43,702 bases of DNA from UMGS1649 sp964481385. GTDB lineage: Bacteria; Bacillota; Clostridia; TANB77; CAG-465. Position 1 is the first letter of the stretch. Every line of letters begins with the position of its first letter. The stretch is from assembly GCA_964481385.1 (NCBI GenBank), contig CAYZTN010000004.1, forward strand, positions 1 to 43,702. Direction: 5' to 3'. The position numbers and the translations under genes are program-made. Below are positions 1 to 7,954 of this stretch, piece by piece. Below the pieces are notes generated by a model. It did no database searches. It had not been told where the DNA came from and saw nothing but the letters and a program-made list of their open reading frames with translations.

Positions 1-74
1 AGTCGGGACATTTTGTCATTTCTTTATATAAGACATTATCACATTTCTTTCATAGAGGTGTAAATAAGTGTGAA

Positions 75-1784
75 ATGCTAATTGATATAAATGAGGTTAT
101 GTGCTATAATACAGAAAACAGTGAGGAAGATATTGTGTTAGATAAAATTAAGGGGTATATATTATCTGAAAAAGGGAAAAAACTTATGTATTATGGCGTA
201 TCTGGAGTCATAACTACTATTATATCATTTGTATCGTTTAAATTATTTTTAGACATTTTGAATTTGCATTATGTGATTGCTTTTTCTGCGTCTTGGCTAC
301 TTGCTGTGACTTTTGCGTATTTGTCTACAAGAATTAAGGTGTACAAATCTAAGGCTAGTAATAAAAAGGAAAAAGCTTTTGAATATACAAGGTTTATAAT
401 CGGGAGAGTTATTACGTATATAGTAAATTTAAGTTTACTTATGATTGCTGTAGAATGGTTTAAACTTGACGAGTTTTGGTCAAATGCTGTAATAACAATA
501 ATTGTAATAATTTTAAATTATTTTATAGGGGACTTAATGATAAATAGATTTAAGTCAAAAGAAAAGACGGATAACGTTTTTTTGGATGCTATAAAGTTTT
601 TGAGTATAATGTTTGTTATAACGGTAACTGCAGTTGCTGTGAGAATAGTATTTTATGACATAGAAAGTGATGATTATATAAACTTTTTAAGTAAGTGGTT
701 TGATTATTTAAAAGCAAATGGTGGTATATCTGCAGTGGCTACGTTGGAGTGTGACTATAACGTGCCATACTTAGAGATTTTAGCATTACTTACATATTTA
801 CCACTAGAGCCGTTATATTTGATAAAGACTGTTTCGGTTATATTCGATGTGTTACTTGCAGTAAGCGTTATGGTGTTGGTTTCTAAGTTAACGAGAAAAA
901 ACACTAAATATATGTTAATTAGTTATGCTGTAGTTTTGTTTTTGCCAACGGTAGTACTAAACTCAGCTGCTTGGGCGCAATGTGATTCTATTTATACAAC
1001 TTTTATAGTGCTTGCTTTAATAAAACTTATGGATAAAAAATATGCAAGTTCAATTATACTTTATGGTGTTGCATGTGCTTTTAAATTACAAGCAATATTT
1101 GTATTGCCAGTGTATGCATTACTTTTCCTAAGTAAAAAAGAGATGTTAAGAAAACTTGTATATGCTCCACTCGTACTTTTACCTAATATTGTTTTATCAT
1201 TACCAGCAATTATATATGGTAAGAGCATATTTAGCATATTTGGAACTTATGGCACACAGATGAGCCAATATGCAAACAATATATCTATGAATATATCTAA
1301 TATATATCACTTAATATATTTTAGTAAATGGCCAATTTTAGGAAATAAAAGTAATGTGATATTTGTTTTAATGATAGCTTTGACTTTAATAATTTTTCTT
1401 TGTGCTTTAATTTTGGTACAAAAGAAAAAGCTTGATGTACAAAGTAAAGTGGTAGATATCGCTTTTTGGTCGGTTTTAGTATCAGTATTTTTCTTGCCAT
1501 GTATGCATGACAGGTATTTATATGTTGCAGAAGTGCTAGCTGTTGTTTGGGTTATAAAAGGGAAAAATAAAGAAGAAAAAGTAATAGGAGCTATTTGCTC
1601 TGGCTTAATTTGGTGCATTTCGTTAAGTGCATATGTCCAGTTTCTATTTGGAAAAATGGGAAACAATATGATAATGAGTGCGGCAATATATCTTGGAATT
1701 ATAGTTGTAGTAACGTCAAAAGTTATATTAAATGAGAGGGGAAAAAATAATGAAAAAAATATCAGTTGTAGTACCGATGTATAA
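75..1784 (+). CDS. GtrA-domain / GT-C membrane glycosyltransferase fusion
   Basis: This is a polytopic membrane protein of 569 residues. Residues about 35-160 contain four hydrophobic helices typical of GtrA-like flippase/anchor domains. The remainder looks like a Gpi18-type GT-C mannosyltransferase, with the motif AWAQCDSIYT near residue 300 and the FKLQAIFVLP loop about 45 residues later. It probably transfers or flips polyprenyl-phosphate-linked sugars at the cytoplasmic membrane. The ATG at 75 follows AGAGGTG at 54-60 with a rather long spacer; the methionine at residue 9 is an alternative start. The 3' end overlaps the next glycosyltransferase gene, indicating one operon with the GT2 and membrane protein genes. 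The domain assignment is by motif and helix pattern only; the sugar substrate is unknown. Confidence 0.7.
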   Translation: MLIDINEVMCYNTENSEEDIVLDKIKGYILSEKGKKLMYYGVSGVITTIISFVSFKLFLDILNLHYVIAFSASWLLAVTFAYLSTRIKVYKSKASNKKEKAFEYTRFIIGRVITYIVNLSLLMIAVEWFKLDEFWSNAVITIIVIILNYFIGDLMINRFKSKEKTDNVFLDAIKFLSIMFVITVTAVAVRIVFYDIESDDYINFLSKWFDYLKANGGISAVATLECDYNVPYLEILALLTYLPLEPLYLIKTVSVIFDVLLAVSVMVLVSKLTRKNTKYMLISYAVVLFLPTVVLNSAAWAQCDSIYTTFIVLALIKLMDKKYASSIILYGVACAFKLQAIFVLPVYALLFLSKKEMLRKLVYAPLVLLPNIVLSLPAIIYGKSIFSIFGTYGTQMSQYANNISMNISNIYHLIYFSKWPILGNKSNVIFVLMIALTLIIFLCALILVQKKKLDVQSKVVDIAFWSVLVSVFFLPCMHDRYLYVAEVLAVVWVIKGKNKEEKVIGAICSGLIWCISLSAYVQFLFGKMGNNMIMSAAIYLGIIVVVTSKVILNERGKNNEKNISCSTDV

Positions 1785-2691
1785 TGAAGAAGAAGTGGCA
1801 AGTGTGTGTTATGAAAGACTTACAAGTGTTTTAGGTGGAATTACAAACTATGATTATGAAATTATATTTGTAAATGATGGAAGTCAAGATAAAACATTGG
1901 AAATACTAAAAAGCATAGTTAAAAAAGATAGTTGTGTAAGTTATGTGTCTTTTTCAAGAAACTTCGGACATCAAGCGGCTGTTGTGGCTGGACTAAAACA
2001 GGTAACAGGAGATGCCACTGTTATAATTGATGCGGACATGCAGGATCCGCCAGAAGTTATTCCTGATATGATAAAAGAATGGGAAAACGGAAATGACGTA
2101 GTGTATGCAGTTAGGAAGGTAAGAAAAGGAGAAAACAAATTTAAATTATTAACTGCAAAAGCGTTTTACAGGGTGCTTAATAAGTTGTCTGATGTAGATA
2201 TTCCTGTTGATACTGGAGACTTTAGGTTAATTGATAAAAAAGTAGTAGATACCTTAAACAGTTTACCAGAGCATAATAAATTTATGAGAGGTTTAGTAAG
2301 TTGGGTAGGCTTTAGACAAACGCCTTATGAATATGAAAGACAAGAAAGGATAGCTGGTAAAACTAAATATCCGTTTAAAAAAATGTTAAAGCTTGCACTT
2401 GATGGAATTATGAGTTTTTCAACTAAACCACTTAAAATAATAGGAATGATAGGAATATTTGCGGTAATTGTATCGTTTTTGCTACTTATATATACTATTG
2501 TGTCATATGTGTTTAATTTAAATTATTTGACACCTGGTTGGGCTTCTATTATGGTTACAATAATATTTTTATCTGGTGTGCAGTTTATGGCTATATGGGT
2601 AATGTCCGAATATGTTGCAAGAATATATGATGAGGTAAGACATAGACCAGAGTATATAATTGAAGAAAAAGGAAAGAAAGAAAATGAGTGA
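1750..2691 (+). CDS. GT2 family polyprenyl-phosphate glycosyltransferase (GtrB/DPM1-like)
   Basis: A family 2 glycosyltransferase of 313 residues. The N-terminus ISVVVPMYNEEE is the nucleotide-sugar binding strand, and DAD at about residues 94-96 followed by MQDPPE is the metal-binding motif. Two C-terminal membrane helices (about 228-255 and 268-290) are typical of GtrB/CsbB/YkcC enzymes, which load a sugar onto undecaprenyl phosphate at the inner membrane face. I chose the ATG at 1750 because GAGAGGGG at 1735-1741 lies at good distance; an in-frame ATG at 1732 would add six residues with no ribosome site. It overlaps the previous gene by 35 bases and the next by 8, so translation is coupled. 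It probably supplies lipid-linked sugar to the GT-C proteins on either side. Confidence 0.85.
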   Translation: MKKISVVVPMYNEEEVASVCYERLTSVLGGITNYDYEIIFVNDGSQDKTLEILKSIVKKDSCVSYVSFSRNFGHQAAVVAGLKQVTGDATVIIDADMQDPPEVIPDMIKEWENGNDVVYAVRKVRKGENKFKLLTAKAFYRVLNKLSDVDIPVDTGDFRLIDKKVVDTLNSLPEHNKFMRGLVSWVGFRQTPYEYERQERIAGKTKYPFKKMLKLALDGIMSFSTKPLKIIGMIGIFAVIVSFLLLIYTIVSYVFNLNYLTPGWASIMVTIIFLSGVQFMAIWVMSEYVARIYDEVRHRPEYIIEEKGKKENE

Positions 2692-4168
2692 AGATTTAAT
2701 TGATAAGAAGCAAAATAGCAGGAGTACAAAGAAAATAATTTTTAGTATTATTTGTATAGCTATGATTGCGGTATTTGTAATAGCTTTAAGCCCTAAAGCT
2801 ATGCAAAATGATACGTTTTGGAGTATTAAGGTAGGAGAAAGACTGGTTAAAGATGGAGTATTTGGAATAGATTATTTTTCTATACATGAAGACTTAAACT
2901 ATGTAGCACATCACTTTTTAACAGATGTTGTAATATACCTAGTATATAACCTTTTTGATTTTGCTGGACTATATGTGCTAGAGTGTATACTTGCTTTAGT
3001 AATGGCAGGACTGTTACTTTATCTAAATAACCTCATTTGTAAAAATAAAATAGTATCTGTTGTATTGTTTATATTGCAAATGATTGTATTATCTATGTAT
3101 ATAGCGGTAAGAGCTCAAATGTTTAGCTTTATATTATTTCTAGTAGAAATTATATTGTTAGAAAAATATAAAGGAAAAGAAAACAAATGGTATTTAGTAG
3201 CTTTAAGCGTTATACCAGTTATTCTTGCAAACTTCCATATGGGAGTAGTACCATTTTATTTCATAATTTTAGGAGTATATGGTCTGTCGTATATAAAGTT
3301 AAACTTTTTATGTTTTGAAACGGTGGAAAAAACAAATAAAAAAGCGTTACTTAAATTAGTAATTGTGGGAATAATAGGTGTGGTTACAGTGTTTTTAAAT
3401 CCGTATGGGATAGATGGAGTGTTATATCCTTTTAAAACATTTGGAAATGATTTTATAATGTCTACAATAGTTGAATTTAAACCATATAGTATAAGCTTTG
3501 ACGGTGGAATTGTTTTGTTTTATAGTGCAATAGTAATCTTTCTACTTATATTAAATAAAGGAAAGATTAAATTAAACGATATGCTCCTTATATCTGGAAC
3601 ACTTTTCATGACATTTACTTCAATTAGATATGCAAGCCTTTTTGCAATATGCTCAGTTGTTATACTAAGGTATACGGAAAATATTAAAACGTTTTTAAGT
3701 ACCCTAAAACCTTATGACATGAAAGCAATATATGTTGAAGTGTTAGTAGTTATTGCTCTAATTGTTGTGCGTAGATTTTTATTGTTTTCAAATGACTATG
3801 TTCCAGAGGATAGTTATCCTATTCAAGCAGTTGAATACTTAAAGGAAAATATGACGGAAAACACTAGAATATTTAATACTTATGAATGGGGTTCATATTT
3901 GATGTTAAATGATATAAAAGTATATATAGATTCAAGATGTGACTTTTATACAGAAGAGTATAGCGATGTTACTATTGCAACTGACTATAACAAAATAACA
4001 GGCTGTGCAAAAGAGTGGAGAGGGTTAGTTGAAAAGTATAACGTGAATACATTTTTAATTAAAGCAAAAGAAAATGAAGCTTTGTGTACGCTTCTCACTG
4101 AAAGCGACGATTTTAAAGAAGTATATAGAGATGACGTGGCTGTTATATATACTAAAGTAGAGGAGTAA
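2684..4168 (+). CDS. Polytopic membrane protein, GT-C-like (unassigned glycosyltransferase or envelope protein)
   Basis: About 494 residues with roughly ten hydrophobic helices and a C-terminal extracytoplasmic segment of about 110 residues. That tail has the pattern AVEYLKEN, then IFNTYEWGSYL and YIDSRCDFY, which I associate with uncharacterised GT39-like membrane proteins found near glycosyltransferases. The ATG at 2684 overlaps the GT2 stop by 8 bases and follows AAGGAAAGAAAG; a start at 2660 is possible but would lie deeper in the upstream gene. It is the last gene before a strong hairpin at 4180-4232, so it ends the glycosyltransferase operon. Its enzymatic role is not established; transfer of polyprenyl-linked sugar to an envelope acceptor is inferred from neighbours. 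Confidence 0.6.
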   Translation: MSEDLIDKKQNSRSTKKIIFSIICIAMIAVFVIALSPKAMQNDTFWSIKVGERLVKDGVFGIDYFSIHEDLNYVAHHFLTDVVIYLVYNLFDFAGLYVLECILALVMAGLLLYLNNLICKNKIVSVVLFILQMIVLSMYIAVRAQMFSFILFLVEIILLEKYKGKENKWYLVALSVIPVILANFHMGVVPFYFIILGVYGLSYIKLNFLCFETVEKTNKKALLKLVIVGIIGVVTVFLNPYGIDGVLYPFKTFGNDFIMSTIVEFKPYSISFDGGIVLFYSAIVIFLLILNKGKIKLNDMLLISGTLFMTFTSIRYASLFAICSVVILRYTENIKTFLSTLKPYDMKAIYVEVLVVIALIVVRRFLLFSNDYVPEDSYPIQAVEYLKENMTENTRIFNTYEWGSYLMLNDIKVYIDSRCDFYTEEYSDVTIATDYNKITGCAKEWRGLVEKYNVNTFLIKAKENEALCTLLTESDDFKEVYRDDVAVIYTKVEE

Positions 4169-4179
4169 AGGTGAGGTAA

Positions 4180-4232
4180 AAAAATTAACTAGTGTCATTT
4201 GGGACGTTTTCAAATGACACTAGTTAATTTTT
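4180..4232 (+). terminator. Perfect 22-bp hairpin; terminator and member of the TGTCA...GGACGTTTT repeat family
   Basis: A perfect 22-bp inverted repeat (AAAAATTAACTAGTGTCATT plus TG, and its complement) surrounds the 9-base loop GGACGTTTT and ends in T5. It lies 11 bases after a stop codon and can terminate in both directions. The loop and the flanking TGTCA...TGACA recur inside the inverted repeat at 39529-39697. Confidence 0.85.
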
Positions 4233-4277
4233 GGTAAGTGAAAATATGGCTATATATTCGTTTAATTTCGACTTTGC

Positions 4278-4306
4278 TTGACAAAGTTTTATCATTAAGA
4301 TAAACT
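4278..4306 (+). promoter_or_regulatory. Sigma-A type promoter for the LtaS-like gene
   Basis: TTGACA (4278-4283), a 17-bp spacer and TAAACT (4301-4306). It places transcription start near 4312, upstream of the GAGGTG ribosome site at 4315-4320 and the GTG at 4328, so the mRNA includes the split-off N-terminal reading frame. Confidence 0.7.
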
Positions 4307-4327
4307 AAGTCTGTGAGGTGAAAAATT

Positions 4328-4474
4328 GTGAAATATACAAATGAGAAATGCAAAAGTAACCGTGAGGACTTTTCTAAAAGTGTTGCAATTACAGGAGTTG
4401 TATTTGTTATATTAAGTTATATGTTAGACTTTTTTATGCGGCATTTAACTACAATATATTTGTTGTACTTTTAG
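4328..4474 (+). pseudogene. Frameshifted N-terminus of the LtaS-like protein
   Basis: GTG at 4328 follows GAGGTG (4315-4320) at 7 bases and opens a 48-codon frame beginning VKYTNEKCKSNREDF with one hydrophobic helix (AITGVVFVILSYMLDFF), ending at TAG 4472-4474. The large downstream frame stays open upstream of its own GTG and reads YAAFNYNIFVVLLDV directly from the T6 tract at 4430-4435. Adding one T would join the two into a continuous membrane protein. I read this as the true N-terminus cut off by a one-base change at the T tract: a mutation, a slippage switch or a sequencing error. Confidence 0.7.
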
Positions 4475-4476
4475 AT

Positions 4477-6204
4477 GTGAAACAACTGTTATTTAATATA
4501 CTAAGTTTTGCTTCTGTTTTCTTGTTGCTCTGTGCAATATTTAAAAGGACAGATATTCCAATATATATAATTGCAAGTATAATATTTGTATTTACTGTAA
4601 TAAATCAAGTAAAAATTGCTTATACAGCACAACCAATTTTGCCAACAGATGTTTTATATTTAAATGATATAAATGAAATAGTTGGATATGTTGATGGCAC
4701 ACTGTTTAATATGTTAAAGCAATATTTAATTTATGGAATATTGTTTGCTATAGTGTTAATTATAATATGTGCCATTGCACATAAAAATAATGTGAATATA
4801 GAAAATGCCGTATCTAAGAAAAAAATATTTGTGCTAGGAGCAATAATCTTACTTTTGTTATATGTTCCTGCATGTGTCATACCCGATGTATATTTGGAAA
4901 AGTTGTTTAATGTAGCTGAAAGGAAGGGCTATGCTGCAATATGTACGTGGAAAGATTATTATTTAAAATATGGAATTGTACCTGGTATGTTAGGCTGTAT
5001 ATTTGAAAATAGGCAGAAAGAGCCGGATGGATATAGCGAAGAAGAAGTTGCGGCTGAACTAAATAATGTTCAGGAAACAAACGATAAAATATTTGGAAAA
5101 CCTAATATAATAGTTGTGTTATCTGAAACGTTTTGGAATATTGATGAATTAGAAGAAGTTGAATTTAATAAAAAGGTAGCAAGTAACTTTGAGAATTTAA
5201 AGCAAAATGGGATATTATTTAATATGATTTCTCCGTCTTACGGTGGCCTTACATCTAATGTAGAATTTGAGTTTTTGACTGGTGCTAATTTGATGTATTT
5301 TGCCCAAGGATATACACCATATTTACAAATGTATGGTAACGAAAAAAGCAAAGAGAATCCATCAATAGTTCATGAATTAAATAATAATGGATATGTAAGT
5401 AAAATAATTGCTTGTAATTCGGATAAGTTATATAATTGTGGAAAAGCACATAATTTTCTAGGTTTTAAAAGCCAAGAGTATATAACAAATTTGGAAGATA
5501 AATACAAAAAAGGTGGAGAAGTTTCGGATAAGTTTATTGTGGATAAAATAATTCAAGAATTTGAAACTAAATCTTTTAATGAAAAGCTTTTCTGTATGGC
5601 TTTAACAATTCAAGGACATATGCCATATAGCATAGATAAATATGATAATTACGACATTAGTATTGTAAAGAGTAGTTTATCTCAAGATATGAATGATACG
5701 ATTCTTTCGTATGCTCAAGGAATATATGACGCGGATAAGGAACTTTTAAGGTTATATGAATATATTAATACTATAGACGAGCCTACCGTTATTTTATTTT
5801 TCGGAGATCATTTACCGTACTTGCAAACAGAAAATGGCCAAAATGTAATAGATTATTTAGAATATTTTAATACTGATGATGAGATTCTTAATGAGTATAG
5901 AAAATACAATACACAAGCGTTATTACTTGCAAATTTTGAAATAGACAAAGGCACTAGTATGAACTTAGGTATAGATTTGGTAGGCGTATATATGTTAAAT
6001 AAAATGGATATAACAATTTCTAACTATTATAAATGGTTAGATGAGGTGAGAGGTGTTTTACCATCTTCAAATATGTCAGTAAGTCAAGACGCAACTGGCA
6101 ATATAATTAGTACAAAGAGTTTAACAAGTGACTTAAAGGAAATGTACGATTTAAGGGAATGTATACAGTATAAAATGTTTAAAAAAAACACCGAAAGATT
6201 GTAA
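4477..6204 (+). CDS. LtaS/MdoB-type sulfatase-fold phosphoglycerol transferase
   Basis: An alkaline-phosphatase-superfamily enzyme with N-terminal membrane helices and an extracytoplasmic catalytic domain. Visible motifs are PNIIVVLSETFW at about 209 (metal-binding Glu), GGLTSNVEFEF with the likely nucleophile Thr259, and FFGDHLPY with Asp444-His445. Such enzymes transfer glycerol phosphate from phosphatidylglycerol to teichoic acid or glycans outside the membrane. The GTG at 4477 has no ribosome site; the better start is GTG 4328 in another frame, joined through the T6 tract at 4430-4435. As read here the product lacks its first membrane helix. It follows its own promoter and stands between the glycosyltransferase operon and secretion cluster 1, fitting an envelope-polymer function. 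The exact polymer is unknown. Confidence 0.8.
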   Translation: MKQLLFNILSFASVFLLLCAIFKRTDIPIYIIASIIFVFTVINQVKIAYTAQPILPTDVLYLNDINEIVGYVDGTLFNMLKQYLIYGILFAIVLIIICAIAHKNNVNIENAVSKKKIFVLGAIILLLLYVPACVIPDVYLEKLFNVAERKGYAAICTWKDYYLKYGIVPGMLGCIFENRQKEPDGYSEEEVAAELNNVQETNDKIFGKPNIIVVLSETFWNIDELEEVEFNKKVASNFENLKQNGILFNMISPSYGGLTSNVEFEFLTGANLMYFAQGYTPYLQMYGNEKSKENPSIVHELNNNGYVSKIIACNSDKLYNCGKAHNFLGFKSQEYITNLEDKYKKGGEVSDKFIVDKIIQEFETKSFNEKLFCMALTIQGHMPYSIDKYDNYDISIVKSSLSQDMNDTILSYAQGIYDADKELLRLYEYINTIDEPTVILFFGDHLPYLQTENGQNVIDYLEYFNTDDEILNEYRKYNTQALLLANFEIDKGTSMNLGIDLVGVYMLNKMDITISNYYKWLDEVRGVLPSSNMSVSQDATGNIISTKSLTSDLKEMYDLRECIQYKMFKKNTERL

Positions 6205-6304
6205 ATTAATTTGTTATATTTCCACATAATAGTAAAAAAGTTAGGCGAGAATACAGGAAAATTAAGAAAATTGAAAGAAAATAAAAAAAAAATTACAAAA
6301 ACTA

Positions 6305-6332
6305 TTGTACTTTGAAATTTGTTTGGTATAAT
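6305..6332 (+). promoter_or_regulatory. Promoter of secretion cluster 1
   Basis: TTGTAC (6305-6310), a 16-bp spacer and a perfect TATAAT (6327-6332), preceded by an A-rich tract at 6280-6300 that may act as an UP element. The strong AAGGAGG at 6354-6360 and ATG 6368 follow. It is the only clear promoter seen before the pilin genes. Confidence 0.7.
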
Positions 6333-6367
6333 TTAGGTATAAATATATTGGAAAAGGAGGAGAAAAT

Positions 6368-6718
6368 ATGAAAAAAATAATGAAAGTATTACCAGTTATA
6401 TTTATGGTTGCTATAGTTTTGACTAGTGTGTTTGCAGTAAGTGTACCTAGTGCATCAGGCATTAAGGGGGATGAGCCTTTATCTGACGTTACAGATGTAG
6501 CTAAAAATGTGTGGTCTACAGTTGCTACTATAGTACAGATATTAGCTGTAGCGGCAGTTGTGTTTGCAGGTTTAAGATATATGTTTGCATCAGCAGATCA
6601 AAAAGCAGATATAAAAAAGAGTATGGGAATACTAGCAGTAGGAGCAATACTTGTGTTTGCAGCAACTACAATATTACAATTTGTTGCGGGTATTGCTGAT
6701 ACAGCGCTTACTAAGTAG
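6368..6718 (+). CDS. VirB2-like type IV secretion pilin, copy 1
   Basis: A 116-residue protein with a signal peptide (to about residue 25, VFAVSVPSA), a short polar stretch, and two hydrophobic helices around a short basic loop. The core reads VWSTVATIVQILAVAAVVFA, then GLRYMFASADQKADIKKS, then a second helix ending in FVAGI. This is the layout of TrbC/VirB2-type pilins: the signal peptide is removed and the two-helix subunit is stored in the membrane before polymerising. It is the first gene after the promoter and has a full AAGGAGG site, so it is probably the most highly translated subunit. Two nearly identical genes follow, and the loop motif recurs in all pilin-like proteins of the window. 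Confidence 0.85.
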   Translation: MKKIMKVLPVIFMVAIVLTSVFAVSVPSASGIKGDEPLSDVTDVAKNVWSTVATIVQILAVAAVVFAGLRYMFASADQKADIKKSMGILAVGAILVFAATTILQFVAGIADTALTK

Positions 6719-6729
6719 GAGGTCAAAGC

Positions 6730-7074
6730 ATGAAAAAATTAATTAAAGTGTTGCCAGTTATGTTGGCGCTTATGTTCGCTTTAACAAATATTTTTGCGGT
6801 AGGTATACCAAATTCGGAAGATTTGAAAGGAAACGAAATAAATAAAGTTACAGGTGTAGCTAAAAATGTGTGGTCTACAGTTACTACTATAGTACAGATA
6901 TTAGCTGTAGCGGCAGTTGTGTTTGCTGGCTTAAGATATATGTTTGCATCAGCAGACCAAAAAGCAGATATAAAAAAGAGCATGGGAATACTAGCAGTAG
7001 GTGCTATACTTGTATTTGCGGCAACTACTATATTAAGTTTCCTTTCAAATGTTGCAAATACGGCATTAAAGTAA
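6730..7074 (+). CDS. VirB2-like type IV secretion pilin, copy 2
   Basis: A 114-residue paralogue of the preceding pilin, lying 11 bases downstream behind AGGAGG at 6717-6722. The segment from VAKNVWSTV to ATTIL is almost identical in both genes, including at DNA level, while the signal peptide, the mature N-terminus (VGIPNSEDLKGNEINK) and the extreme C-terminus differ. The pattern suggests tandem duplication with divergence of the exposed ends, or gene conversion of the core. The role is as a structural subunit of a pilus or secretion channel. Whether both copies enter the same filament cannot be told from sequence. Confidence 0.85.
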   Translation: MKKLIKVLPVMLALMFALTNIFAVGIPNSEDLKGNEINKVTGVAKNVWSTVTTIVQILAVAAVVFAGLRYMFASADQKADIKKSMGILAVGAILVFAATTILSFLSNVANTALK

Positions 7075-7086
7075 TAGGTGGCAAAC

Positions 7087-7437
7087 GTGAAAAAGCTTTT
7101 AATAGTTATTTCTGTAGTATTAATATGTAGTGTATTATCCGTGCACGTGTTTGCTTTAACTATTGATGATGTAGACAAACCTTTTATAGATAAAGGGAGT
7201 TCTGTGGTTAAAGTTGACACCGCTGTTAAGAGTGTTTGGAGCACTGTAGTAGTTGTTGTACAAGCACTAGCGGTGGGAGCTGTGGTGTTTGCAGGTTTAA
7301 GATACATGTTTGCATCAGCTGATTCTAAAGCAGATATAAAAAAGAGTATGAGCATATTAGCACTTGGTGCAATTCTTGTGTTCTGCGCTACTACGGTATT
7401 AAGGTTTATCGTTAGTGCCGGAGAAGAAATATTATAG
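7087..7437 (+). CDS. VirB2-like type IV secretion pilin, copy 3
   Basis: A more diverged 116-residue pilin with signal peptide (VISVVLICSVLSVHVFA), polar segment, and the two-helix core VWSTVVVVVQALAVGAVVFA plus GLRYMFASADSKADIKKS. I place the start at GTG 7087 because AGGTGG at 7076-7081 lies five bases before it; the in-frame GTG at 7078 would overlap that ribosome site. It ends in VSAGEEIL, an acidic tail shared with the double and extended pilins downstream (IGESVL, IGNSLL). It is the last gene before a terminator at 7470-7518. It could be a minor pilin. Confidence 0.8.
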   Translation: MKKLLIVISVVLICSVLSVHVFALTIDDVDKPFIDKGSSVVKVDTAVKSVWSTVVVVVQALAVGAVVFAGLRYMFASADSKADIKKSMSILALGAILVFCATTVLRFIVSAGEEIL

Positions 7438-7469
7438 CATAATATTACAGAAATATTACAGAAATATTA

Positions 7470-7518
7470 AATCTATGAAACAAATTCAATTTATGAATTA
7501 GTTTTGTAGATTTTTTTT
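7470..7518 (+). terminator. Intrinsic terminator between pilins and machinery genes
   Basis: An 18-bp stem with a single mismatch (7470-7487 pairing with 7495-7512), a 7-base loop and a run of eight T (7511-7518). It would make pilin transcripts far more abundant than machinery transcripts, with PrgI-VirB4-VirB6 expressed by readthrough or from a weak promoter I cannot identify at 7519-7566. Confidence 0.85.
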
Positions 7519-7582
7519 AAACTTAATGATAAAATTTTAATATATAAGTTAAAACGTATAAACATAAGGAAGGATGAAGTTT

Positions 7583-7954
7583 ATGGGAAATTCATATTTC
7601 GTTCCGCGTAGCGTAAAGGGAGAGTCTAGAATATTATATATATTCACAATGAAGTCATTTATTGCGACTTTAATTTTTGGCTTAGTTGGGGCAGGTATTT
7701 GGTATTTAATTGCGGCTTTTGGTGGAACAGTAGAGCTTGTTCCGGGCCTAATTTTAGTAGGAATTTGTGGTGCAATAGGATATGCACTATCTACAGTTGT
7801 GATTCCAGATGTACCATTTATGGGGCCACTAAGAAAAGCTGGTGGAGAAAACATAGGAGCTATGCTTTGGAGACTTATAACTTTCAGAAAAAGAAAGAGA
7901 GTATATTTATATAATTACAAAAGAGAAATAATAAAAGGAGGAAAAGACAAATGA
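7583..7954 (+). CDS. PrgI-family VirB3-like membrane protein, cluster 1
   Basis: A small protein of 123 residues with two central hydrophobic helices and basic ends. The N-terminus MGNSYFVPRSVKGESRIL and the tail RKAGGENIGAMLWRLITFRKRKR match its cluster 2 counterpart almost position for position and fit the Gram-positive PrgI family, the VirB3 equivalent that links the VirB4 ATPase to the membrane. I prefer ATG 7583 over ATG 7574: the AAGGAAGG site at 7566-7573 lies 9 bases from 7583 but abuts 7574, and the paralogue starts at the same residue. The stop overlaps the next start by four bases (ATGA), so translation is coupled. Confidence 0.8.
   Translation: MGNSYFVPRSVKGESRILYIFTMKSFIATLIFGLVGAGIWYLIAAFGGTVELVPGLILVGICGAIGYALSTVVIPDVPFMGPLRKAGGENIGAMLWRLITFRKRKRVYLYNYKREIIKGGKDK

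Noticed and set aside
7574..7582. ATG 7574 as PrgI start
   Set aside because: It abuts the ribosome site, and the paralogue starts at the residue corresponding to 7583.
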